Source: Limnanthes douglasii subsp. nivea (Eukaryota > Streptophyta > Magnoliopsida > Brassicales > Limnanthaceae). Taken from it: a stretch of 64,000 nucleotides of DNA. The translations under genes and the position numbers were made by a program. Below, piece after piece: positions 32,992 through 41,559 of the stretch. A model generated the notes under the pieces. That model made no database searches. It was not told where the DNA came from and worked only from the letters and a program-made list of their open reading frames with translations. How positions within the stretch are numbered: the stretch's first letter is position 1; every line of letters starts with the position of its first letter. The stretch spans positions 338,522,654 through 338,586,653 of the forward strand of contig JAUPFV010000002.1 of assembly GCA_036936605.1 (NCBI GenBank), written 5' to 3'.

Positions 32992-35900
32992 CAGTCTGAG
33001 GGCCTTTCTGGGGGTGAGGGTGAAATTGATGACCCCAGAGAGACCCCCGGAGTGTTGATCCCAGTTGAGGAGGTTGAGACACACTGCTTGGAAGAAGGGA
33101 AATTTGTCAAGATAGGGTCCAAAATGCCACAAGTGTTGAAAGAAGAGATGTTAAAATTCTTAAAAGACCATCAGCATGTCTTTGCTTGGTGCAATGCTGA
33201 TGTTACTGGAGTTCCATCAGAAGTGATTTCCCATCACTTATCTGTCCGGAGAGACGTAGCACCAGTGGTGCAAAAGAGGAGAGCTTTCTCAAAAGAAAAG
33301 GCTGATGTCATTGTACAAGAGGTTGACAGACTCACAAAGATGGGGCACATTAAAGAATCTCAGTATCCTTTGTGGACTGCCAATCCAGTCTTGGTAAAAA
33401 AGAAAAACGGTAAATGGCGAATGTGCATTGACTTCACTGATCTCAATCGAGCTTGCCCAAAAGACTTGTATCCGGTTCCCCGGATAGATCAGCTGGTAGA
33501 TTCTACTTCTGGGAACAAGCTACTCTCCTTCATGGATGCTTTCTCCGGGTACAATCAGATCCCTGTGGATCCAAGAGATCAAGAGCATACCACTTTTGTT
33601 ACTGATAGAGGTTTACACTGCTACAAGGTGATGCCTTTTGGTTTGAAAAATGTTGGGGCTACTTATCAAAGGTTAGTCAATAAGGCATTTGCTGATCAAA
33701 TTGGAAGAAATATGGAGGTTTACATTGACGATATGATGGTGAAAAGTGTGGATGAGCAGCTGCACTTGTCCGACCTCCAGGAGACTTTTGCCAACCTGGC
33801 CAAGGTAAATTTAAAGTTAAATCCTAAAAAATGTGTGTTCGGAGTGCAGTCCGGGAAGTTCTTAGGGTATATTATAAGTGAGCATGGAATACAGCCCGAC
33901 CCGGACCAGCTCAATGCTCTATTTCAAATGGAGCCTCCTCGAAACATTAAAGAAGTACAGCGGTTAACGGGGAGGTTAGCAGCCTTGTATAGATTCATCT
34001 CAAGGTCTTCGGACAGATGTGCTCCTTTCTTTCAAACTTTGAAGGGTGCAAAGGGGTTTGAGTGGACACCACAGTGTGATGAGGCATTCAATGAAATTAA
34101 AAAGCATCTGTCCTCCCCCAAGACCTTGTTCAAACCAGTCGATGGGGAGACTCTTTTTGTGTATCTGGCTGTTTCAAGTTGTGCCATCAGTGCTGTGCTA
34201 GTAAGGGAGGTTGATGGGTATCCTCACCCAGTATACTACATCAGCAAAAGCCTGATTGATGCTGAACGCCGTTATTTGAAACTTGAAAAACTAGCATTAG
34301 CCTTGGTGATAGCAGCAAGAAAGATGAGGCCTTATTTTCAGGCTCATCCTATCATTGTCCGGACATCTTTCCCTTTAAAGAATGTCCTTCAAAAAGCAGA
34401 CATTTCAAGCAGAATGACAAAGTGGTCAGTAGAGTTGGGAGACTTCGACATAGACTTTGCTCCTCGAACAGCAGTAAAAGCTCAAGCTGTGGCTGATTTT
34501 CTGGTCGAATTCCATTCTGATAGGGACTCAGAACAACCTGCTGATTCAAAAGACAAAAAAGTGTGGATTGTCCGAACAGATGGAGGATCCAGTGCCATAG
34601 GATCTGGGGCAGGAATATGTCTTACTTCCCCCTATGGGGACAACATGTTCCAAGCTATTTGTTTTGCTTTCAGGGCGTCCAATAACGAGTCCGAGTACGA
34701 AGCAGCTATAGCTGGGTTGAAATTGGCTTATATCTGTGGAGCAAAAATGGTCAAGCTGTTAAGCGACTCTCAATTGCTTGTCCACCATGCCTTGGGCCTA
34801 TCAGAAGCTAGAAAGGAACAATTGATTAAATATTTACTTCTCTTGAAAAATGAGGCAATGAAGTTTAAAGCTGTTGTCTATGAGCATATTCCCCGGGCAG
34901 AGAATGAGCTAGCAGACTCATTGGCAACATTAGCGTACACGGAGTCCTATCCATGGATCCATGTGCTTGAAAGTCCTTCTATTCAACATGATGAAGGGGA
35001 AAAAGAAGAAGTCTTTGAAATACAAGTAAATAAGCCTCAGGATTGGAGATCTCCTCTTATACAATATATGTCCGATGGCATCGTACCTATGGATAAATCA
35101 CAAGCCAGAACTTTAAAACACAAGGCTCGTGGTTTCATCATGATTAGAGAGGTCTTGTACAAGAAATCCTATAGCAAACCTCTCATACGCTGTTTAGGAG
35201 ATCATGAGTCACAGATGGTTCTCTCTGAATTGCATGATGGTGAGGGATCAGCCCATTGTGGATTTAGAGCATTAACAAGAAGAGTGCTTCTCTCCGGATA
35301 TTATTGGCCATCAATAATGAAAGATGCTAAGGAACTGGTAAGAAGGTGTGACCCATGCCAGAGGTACACCAATGAAATTCATGTACCAGCCATTCCTTTG
35401 GAATCAATTTCTGAGCCTATCCCTTTTGCTCGATGGGGATTGGACTTAGTTGGGCCTCTCCCTATGGCGTCCGGAAGGCGTAAAACCATAATTGTAGCCA
35501 TTGACTACTTTTCGAAGTGGATAGAAGCAGCCCCCTTAGCAGGAATAACATCAAAGGCTGTTATAAAATTCATTATATCCAACATATGTTGCAGATTTGG
35601 TGTCCCCCAGAGAATAACAACAGACAATGGGCCACAGTTTGACAACAGACAAATGGAGAGCTTCTGTGCCTCAAGGGGTATTCAGCACTGCTTTTCTTCA
35701 CCATTCCACCCACAAGCCAATGGGCAAGTTGAATTGGCTAACAGAACAATACTGTCCGGTTTAAAGAAAAATTTAGAAGGGGCTGCTGGGAAGTGGCCTA
35801 GTTATTTACAAGAAGTCTTGTGGGCCTACCGGACAACACCTGGGGCTGCAACACAAGAGTCACCTTTTGTCTTGGTCTATGGGATGGATGCAGTAGCCCC

Positions 35901-36279
35901 CATAGAAAAGACACTTCCCTCCTTTCGAGTGCACAACTTCTCCGGACAGGCTAATGAAATGGCAGTTAGAAATCAACTTGATTTAATTGAAGAAAGGCGA
36001 GTAAAAGCTCATCTTAGAATGGCACACTATCAAGGCTTGATGAGAAGCAGGTTTGCTTCTAAAGTTAAAAGAAGGGACTTTCAACCAGGAGATAAGGTAT
36101 TAAGGAAAGTTTTCTTGCATACCAAGGAAAAGCTCTTCGGAAAGCTGGCCCCAACTTGGGAGGGTCCCTACACTGTGGTTGAAAGAATCAAGCCTGGCAC
36201 ATACTGGTTGGAAGACAAAGATGGCAGGGTTTTAACTCACCCTTGGAATATTGAACACCTTCGAATGTATTTGGAATAA
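32992..36279 (+). CDS. pol: Pol of element A: RT, RNase H, second RNase H, integrase
   Basis: The frame is open from the UAG to 36279; the first ATG is at 33052 and residues are counted from it. RT spans about residues 85-260 with CIDFTDLNRACPKD and the catalytic VYIDDMMV (YIDD at 224-227). The ordinary RNase H region follows to about residue 485 (VYYISKSLIDAERRYLKLEK). A second, archaeal-type RNase H spans about 505-630 (RTDGGSS with Asp 510, NNESEYEAA, LLSDSQLL, ELADSLA), a hallmark of the Tat lineage. Integrase has an HHCC zinc region (LHDGEGSAHCGF, CDPCQR), the catalytic set WGLDLVGP, TDNGPQFD, NGQVELANR, and a C-terminal WEGPY motif. No chromodomain is present. All key residues are intact. 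Expression would require passage through the upstream UAG. Confidence 0.95.
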   Translation, partial: QSEGLSGGEGEIDDPRETPGVLIPVEEVETHCLEEGKFVKIGSKMPQVLKEEMLKFLKDHQHVFAWCNADVTGVPSEVISHHLSVRRDVAPVVQKRRAFSKEKADVIVQEVDRLTKMGHIKESQYPLWTANPVLVKKKNGKWRMCIDFTDLNRACPKDLYPVPRIDQLVDSTSGNKLLSFMDAFSGYNQIPVDPRDQEHTTFVTDRGLHCYKVMPFGLKNVGATYQRLVNKAFADQIGRNMEVYIDDMMVKSVDEQLHLSDLQETFANLAKVNLKLNPKKCVFGVQSGKFLGYIISEHGIQPDPDQLNALFQMEPPRNIKEVQRLTGRLAALYRFISRSSDRCAPFFQTLKGAKGFEWTPQCDEAFNEIKKHLSSPKTLFKPVDGETLFVYLAVSSCAISAVLVREVDGYPHPVYYISKSLIDAERRYLKLEKLALALVIAARKMRPYFQAHPIIVRTSFPLKNVLQKADISSRMTKWSVELGDFDIDFAPRTAVKAQAVADFLVEFHSDRDSEQPADSKDKKVWIVRTDGGSSAIGSGAGICLTSPYGDNMFQAICFAFRASNNESEYEAAIAGLKLAYICGAKMVKLLSDSQLLVHHALGLSEARKEQLIKYLLLLKNEAMKFKAVVYEHIPRAENELADSLATLAYTESYPWIHVLESPSIQHDEGEKEEVFEIQVNKPQDWRSPLIQYMSDGIVPMDKSQARTLKHKARGFIMIREVLYKKSYSKPLIRCLGDHESQMVLSELHDGEGSAHCGFRALTRRVLLSGYYWPSIMKDAKELVRRCDPCQRYTNEIHVPAIPLESISEPIPFARWGLDLVGPLPMASGRRKTIIVAIDYFSKWIEAAPLAGITSKAVIKFIISNICCRFGVPQRITTDNGPQFDNRQMESFCASRGIQHCFSSPFHPQANGQVELANRTILSGLKKNLEGAAGKWPSYLQEVLWAYRTTPGAATQESPFVLVYGMDAVAPIEKTLPSFRVHNFSGQANEMAVRNQLDLIEERRVKAHLRMAHYQGLMRSRFASKVKRRDFQPGDKVLRKVFLHTKEKLFGKLAPTWEGPYTVVERIKPGTYWLEDKDGRVLTHPWNIEHLRMYLE

Positions 36280-36342
36280 AACTTATGTAAATATTTACTT
36301 GTTTAAACATCCATGTAAATATTTGGGGGCATACCACTACCT

Positions 36343-36362
36343 CTCTCCGGTGCCACGGAGAG
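36343..36362 (+). other. Stem-loop just after pol of element A
   Basis: CTCTCCG and CGGAGAG form a perfect 7-bp stem with a 6-base loop, 64 bases after the pol stop, inside a segment conserved among A, C and D (GGGGCATACC... then GAG.TTTTAA). Its role is unknown. RNA processing or export of the element RNA are possible. Confidence 0.55.
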
Positions 36363-36599
36363 CTTTAAATGAAACTTGGAGCTTTCTTGAATAAATTTTC
36401 TAAGTTTTTGCAAAATTCTTTTGATTGTCATACTATCCGGACTGAAAGGTCTAAGGGCTACTTAAATTCTAGCCAGAGAAACTAAACACTCTCACAACAC
36501 GATAACTCGAAATTACTTAAACTCCAAGATATTTAAACAGACTATGGAATAAGAGAAAGGTTGTGCAAGATAAAACGTTCATTCAATAAACTTAAAGTT

Positions 36600-36712
36600 G
36601 CCTTGGCCTTCCAAGGACTTTTTAAACAAGTTTGAGCACGATACAAAAATCTGTCCGGTTAAAACGGACAGCATCACAAAAAAGGTGCCTTGGCCTTCCA
36701 AGGACTTTGGTT
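36600..36712. repeat. Spacer between pol and antisense gene: two CCTTGG hairpins and a CTGTCCG hairpin
   Basis: A block containing CCTTGGCCTTCCAAGGACTT (hairpin stem CCTTGG/CCAAGG) occurs at 36601 and 36688, 87 bases apart. Between them CTGTCCG...CGGACAG forms a 7-bp stem (about 36651-36671). The spacer separates the convergent 3' ends of pol and the antisense gene, so the hairpins could take part in 3' end formation on both strands. Confidence 0.6.
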
Positions 36713-36743
36713 CGAACAAAAAGTAAACAAAATAAATTACCAA

Positions 36744-39703
36744 CTAAGGTGGAGCCTTTGAAGATGGCTCACCCTCATCTGTTCCCTTGGTCTTGATATC
36801 ACTTTTTTCCTCAATGACCTTCTTGCCTTTGGGGTCAGCCTCTTCTTCACCCGGACTCTCTCCGGTTTCCTCCTCCTCACCAGATGAGGATATATCAGTG
36901 TACCCTTCATCAACCATGGTCCAATATGGGAGATCATCGTCATCCACGTAACGCCATAAGTCCCCAAGTCTCCTCTTTGGGAACTTCTCGTGAAATAGGA
37001 GGACCATGTCGGACTTCACCTTTTCAATCAATAATTCCTCACTCCGTATCATCTCCTTGGCATAAGCGTTGATTTTGGCCTTGATCATGGCCTCTTGATC
37101 CTTCACCAGAGCAGCTTTCTCGTCAACAGCTTGAGTCACTGCATTCTCTAAAGCAAGTTTGTCAGTAGTCAGATTGGTGACAAGCTTCTCTTTTGCTGCA
37201 GTCTCATCTTTTGAGATTTTCAAGTCCTTCTCCAACTCGGACAGCTTAGCCCGGAGATCTTCTAGGGTTTTCTCTAAAGAGGCAACTTTTGTGTTGCTTT
37301 CATTTTGACTCTTCTTCAGCTGTTCGTTCGACTCCTTGAGCAAGTCGACCTTACTAGTGGCAGTCCTGAGGTCTTCGGACAGTGACTCCTTCTCAGACTT
37401 AAGTTATTTGATGGACTCTGCCTGACTCCGGACCTGCCTTTCCAAGGTAAGTACTGGTTGCACGTTGCTAAGGAGGGAATGAGCTATAACGTCCCTTTCG
37501 CTGGAAACCAAGAAAGTCCTGCCATTGAAGTTTACTGTGTTGGAGCTGCTTAGGGGAACGTATGGCCCAGCAAACTGATCTCTTGACAGACCAAGAAAGT
37601 AATCACCTAGAGGACCCAGGCCGGTGACATCCACTTCGTCCATATTAATCTCTCCCCTTTCAATCTCATCAGTATGGAGTTCCCTTGGAATCCCTTCGTT
37701 AAGATTCTCTGGGATCTCTTCAGCTAACGTTGGATCAATTGGGAAAGTAGGCTCCGGATCCCGGAGAGCAAACTCTTCTTCTTGAGAAGTCTTCTTCTTT
37801 TTTACTTCTCTGTCAGCACTATCGCTTGTTTGCTTGCGAGTTCGTTTGGAGGCCCTTGAAGGTTTTGAGGGAGTCTCTCCGTGTTTCTTACTTTCCACTT
37901 CTACCACCTGAAGAAGGTTTGCATCAACTTGAGCTGGGACTGGCACCTCTGTGTCAGTTGGAGCCTTTTTCTCCGTATCCGCTGCTGTTTTCCTCCCTTT
38001 TTTCTTCTGGCCCTTCATTTTACTTGGGGCTTTGGCCCGGGCAGGAAGGAAAAGGGTCCCATCTAGTTCATGAGACCTTCTCAGCACTATGTCATCATCA
38101 GGAGGGGTGGAGAACTCCTCCCATGTTAAATCCCTTCGACCTGTGGTGTTCCACAGGTGAGATCTAGCCAAGTTCCCCGGAGTGAAAGCCTTGTGAAACC
38201 GGTTCTCCCAGTTCTCTGCGGCCCATGCATTTATCTTGCCACAGGTGACCTGTCCGGCTTTCAGATAGTCTCCGAACTCTTTTGGCAGTTCTAACAAAAC
38301 AAAAGAATAACTAGTTAGTGAAAGCTTAAAGAAGGGAAGATTCGAACAGAAACTTAAGGAAAGAACTTACGATCGCTTCTCCATCTGCTTCGAAGAAGGC
38401 TAGGATTCTCCCCAACCTTAATCTTCTTACCATTCTCCCATGAGCCACTTATAAACAAGAACTGGCTCCTCCACTTATTCTCCGACTCCAGGAGGTCATC
38501 GACGGCTTTCAGATTGTTCCCCATATTAAAGTGATAAAAAGGGAATTGGTGGTGTTTGCACAAACTAGCAACAGCGGCGAACTCTTCCATTGGAAGAGGA
38601 ATTCCGGACAACCTAGATGCCATAATGCATGACATCAAGGTGTACCATCCGTTGGGGCTCAGCTGTGATGGACATAGCTTGACTAAATGGAAGTAGCGCA
38701 CTATCTCTGGATCCAATGGGAACCTGAGTCCCCAATTGAGTAGCTCCGTAAAGAAGACTATCTCGTTTCTCTTGCAATCCATCGGGGTCTCAGGATCGAT
38801 GGGAATTCGGATCTTTACGTTTTCAGGGATCCCCCACTTAGTGCGAAGTCGTCCCAAGTCTCTAGTATGAATAAACGTGTATTTGGTTTTTAACAAAGAC
38901 AAAAGATACTTAAATTCTACCTTGTGAAAGCAGGGCCCAACTCTCCCTTCAAGGCTCTCCGGCAGATCCGGACGCCTCAGATACAAGTCCTCCTTGCCTT
39001 TCTTGGCAACAACTATAGCAGTTTCAGCTTGTCCGGAAGACTCGGACTCAAACCTGACCTCCTCAGTGGAGTATTCCATCCTCTCCTCCATTACTGTTGG
39101 GGGAGCTTCTGCAGAAACAGCCCGGGGAGGGATGAAGCTTGGCACAGCTGATCCTCCGGACTGTTGGCTAGATGTATGTTTTTGAGTTCTCGCCTCAGTT
39201 TGAGTTTCTGAGGTCGAGGTGTCTTTGGGAGGTAGTGGACTGCTAGCCTCCGGACCAACCGGTCTTTCCCGGAGAGTCCTAACAGTTGCCCCGGACCCTG
39301 AATCAATGATATTTTTTGAAGAAAGTCCCTTAACCAATCTGCTTGGTCTTTTCATTATTAGTTTGTCTGGAGAATGGTCGGAGTCGGACCCCATGGCAAT
39401 AAAAGTGGATTTTTTCCTGACACTTGTGACAACGACCCCCGGTTCGACAATGGGGATTGACTCTTGGACTGATGAGCCAGAAACTATAGGGGAGAGTGTT
39501 GATTGAAAAAGTTTTCTAGGTTTTGTACCTTTCGAAGAAGACGAACCTCTATCAGATTCTTCGATTGAAGGGGCTGGTTTCTCGACAGGCGACGCTGGAA
39601 GCCCTGCTGCAAGTCTTTTCTCTTTTTCAACCCTTTGAGCTTTCTCTAGTTCTGAAAGATTGAGCCAGCCACCCTTGATTAGAGCTGTTCTTGCTGTAAA
39701 CAT
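36744..39703 (-). CDS. Antisense gene (aORF) of element A, two exons, one in-frame UAA
   Basis: The start is ATG at 39703. Exon 1 runs 39703-38371 and exon 2 runs 38290-36744, with an 80-bp intron (38370-38291) having GTAAGT and TTGTTAG borders. Spliced length is 2880 nt, exactly 960 codons with stop. The N-terminal third is Ser/Pro-rich. The middle holds the conserved domain of the putative gypsy-type transposon family (Pfam PF04195 in my memory): NEIVFFTELLNWGLRFPLDP, LCPSQLSPNGWYTLMSC. The C-terminal part is basic, then a coiled coil (KTLEDLRAKLSELEKDL), and ends acidic. A UAA at 37406-37404 (codon 740) splits the coiled coil; the frame continues unchanged after it. Function is unknown. 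Antisense genes at this place are known in Tat/Retand elements. A TATA box lies about 100 bases upstream of the ATG. Confidence 0.85.
38291..38370 (-). other. Intron in the antisense gene of element A
   Basis: The donor is GATC/GTAAGTTCTT and the acceptor is TTTTGTTAG/AACTGCC, with a length of 80 bp. Without splicing the frame ends at 38354. Splicing joins the two open frames in phase. Element C has an intron of 90 bp at exactly the same codon. Confidence 0.85.
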
Positions 39704-39795
39704 AAAACAACTGAGGAAAGTTTGAAGTTTTAGAGAGACGAAGTTTTGAGTGAAATGGCAAAGTAAAAGTGAAAATGAGACTGCGAAAGACAAAT

Positions 39796-39806
39796 GGAAT
39801 TTATAG
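39796..39806 (-). promoter_or_regulatory. TATA box of the antisense gene of element A
   Basis: CTATAAATTCC on the minus strand, about 100 bases before the ATG at 39703, followed by a CT-rich leader. Element C has TTATAAATTC in the matching place. This indicates an internal promoter independent of the LTR. Confidence 0.7.
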
Positions 39807-40120
39807 TAAATGTAAAAAAAGGGTTTGATTCCTAGGAGAATCCGAAAAGTTGGGCAATGATTAAAAACGGCGCTGACGTCATCAATAATACTTAAAGAAG
39901 TAACTTGTTCGAGAAAGTGGTGCAACTTTCAAGGTGAAAAAACGGCTAAAAGTAACCAACCAGAGAGTGACACGTGTCCCACTACCTCTGACAAAGAACC
40001 GTTTGGAATTCGTAACGGTTGGACTGTCCGGGCCTATCTCAATTCTCTTCGAATTGGAAAACCACTTCTTCAATCAGACTGTTTTTCAGTTCTTTAACAA
40101 GGACACTTGTTCAAATACCT

Positions 40121-40134
40121 AAAAAAGGGGCTCC
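40121..40134 (+). other. Polypurine tract of element A
   Basis: AAAAAAGGGG followed by CTCC directly before the 3' LTR. This is where plus-strand DNA synthesis would start. Confidence 0.8.
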
Positions 40135-40616
40135 TGATGAGTCCGAATTCGAAGAGCTCCCCGGAAGGGCAGTCCAAAGTAAATCACCCCGTAAATTCGG
40201 ACAGACTCCATGACTTCAATTCGGACAGCACTGATTGAACCGGACAGATGATCTTGAACACTGCAAACATAAGGCAGTTCGAACTATGACTAAAGTACTA
40301 AAAACCTAATCACTGTCTGACTAAGCTACCTGCACATCTGCTTAAAACTATTGGGTCTTTAAACATGACCCGGGTCCATTAAACTTGACCCAAAAGCCCA
40401 TAAGGGCCCAAATATCATACTATAAATACCCAACCACCAGCATTAACTATGGGTAAGAAAAATTAACTGCTGCCAGGCTGCTTAATTCTCTCTCCACCCT
40501 TGAAACACTTTGAAACACCCTTAAACACCACCACACCACCGTGAAACACCCTTACACCGTCCTAAAACTCCACTTAAAATTACCAGTCTACCCTCAGGCT
40601 ACTTTTATCCACACCA
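40135..40616 (+). repeat. 3' LTR of element A
   Basis: Identical to the 5' LTR except for three transitions and one missing A in a run of A (482 against 483 bp). Confidence 0.97.
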
Positions 40617-40621
40617 GCTAT
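40617..40621. other. Right target-site duplication of element A
   Basis: GCTAT, identical to 30091-30095. Confidence 0.95.
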
Positions 40622-41559
40622 TACCATCTTGTTTAACCAAACATTAATCAGATGACTATTTCATTTTATATAGAAGTTTAACATTAGTGAGAGAAGTTCT
40701 TCCGTTGCTAAGGTCTCTCCTCGATGCTGGAAAATTGCAATGAAATATAGGCTTCCGAGCAAACCCAAACTGAATATCGTTCCCACACACAATGTGGTCA
40801 TCTTATTTTTTTCTGCATGCATGGAATAGAGCCAAAGTTTCTTCATTGCAAGATATATCTTGCAACTTTGAAATTCTCTTTGATCTTACATTTCGAGATT
40901 GTTCGCTATTAAATCTTCATGTAAATACTCTTATTTCTCAAACTTCACGATTTTCTTATTTTTGCTTGAGAATCAAAATTATTTGATTTTCTTAGTAGTA
41001 GCTCATTCTCAAGTCGAAGAGCATGAAATATAGAATATTTTTTACGATCATATTTTTCTTTTTTTTACCCTCCTATAGTTACCGTTTTACAAAGCAGTCA
41101 TCAAATTCACCATATTGGAATGTCTTAACCCATTTGGATTTCTCCACGTTGGACCAATATTAAAAACACACCGCAACTATTTTAGTATTTTAAATAAACA
41201 TATAAAACTAACTTGGATACTGACAAAAAAATAATATTTTTCTGATTCTTATCTATAGTAAAAATTTACCAACATATTCAAGAACAAACAAAATATGTTT
41301 ACTAAGTTTGATACTACATACAGAAAAATATGACATGCAAACATGCGGCAGATGCAAATATGCTTCATAAGAACACACATAAATTCAACTTTCGAATACT
41401 ATCAAACAATGTTAATTCTTAACCTCACCGAGAATGTATACATGGAGCTGCATGATCCAGTCAAATGAAAACTAGAGTTGGTTTTTTTTAATCTGAAAAT
41501 ACCAGACTTACACACTAGTATTTTTTCTTCTGATAAGCTTAATTCGGGTTCCTAATCAC
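40622..41559. other. AT-rich DNA, no gene recognised
   Basis: A 61-codon minus-strand frame at 40661-40846 has one hydrophobic segment but no known motif. The right part may be the 3' end of the copia relic described next. Confidence 0.4.

Larger units (their letters stand above)
30096..40616 (+). mobile_element. Element A: complete Tat/Retand-type Ty3/gypsy retrotransposon
   Basis: The element is 10,521 bp with LTRs of 483 and 482 bp, a perfect GCTAT target duplication, an Arg-tRNA primer site, and a polypurine tract. It encodes gag-protease, UAG, RT/RNase H/second RNase H/integrase, and carries a convergent spliced gene on the opposite strand. The dual RNase H, the lack of a chromodomain and the antisense gene downstream of pol place it in the Tat lineage (Retand-like). 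The two LTRs differ by three transitions and one single-base indel, about 0.6 percent, so insertion is recent. All sense-strand catalytic motifs look intact. The only breaks seen are the UAG, which is probably functional, and one UAA in the antisense gene. Confidence 0.97.

Noticed and set aside
37826..38167. Plus-strand frame of 113 codons inside the antisense gene
   Set aside because: It mirrors the coding strand of aORF exon 2 and has no known domain.
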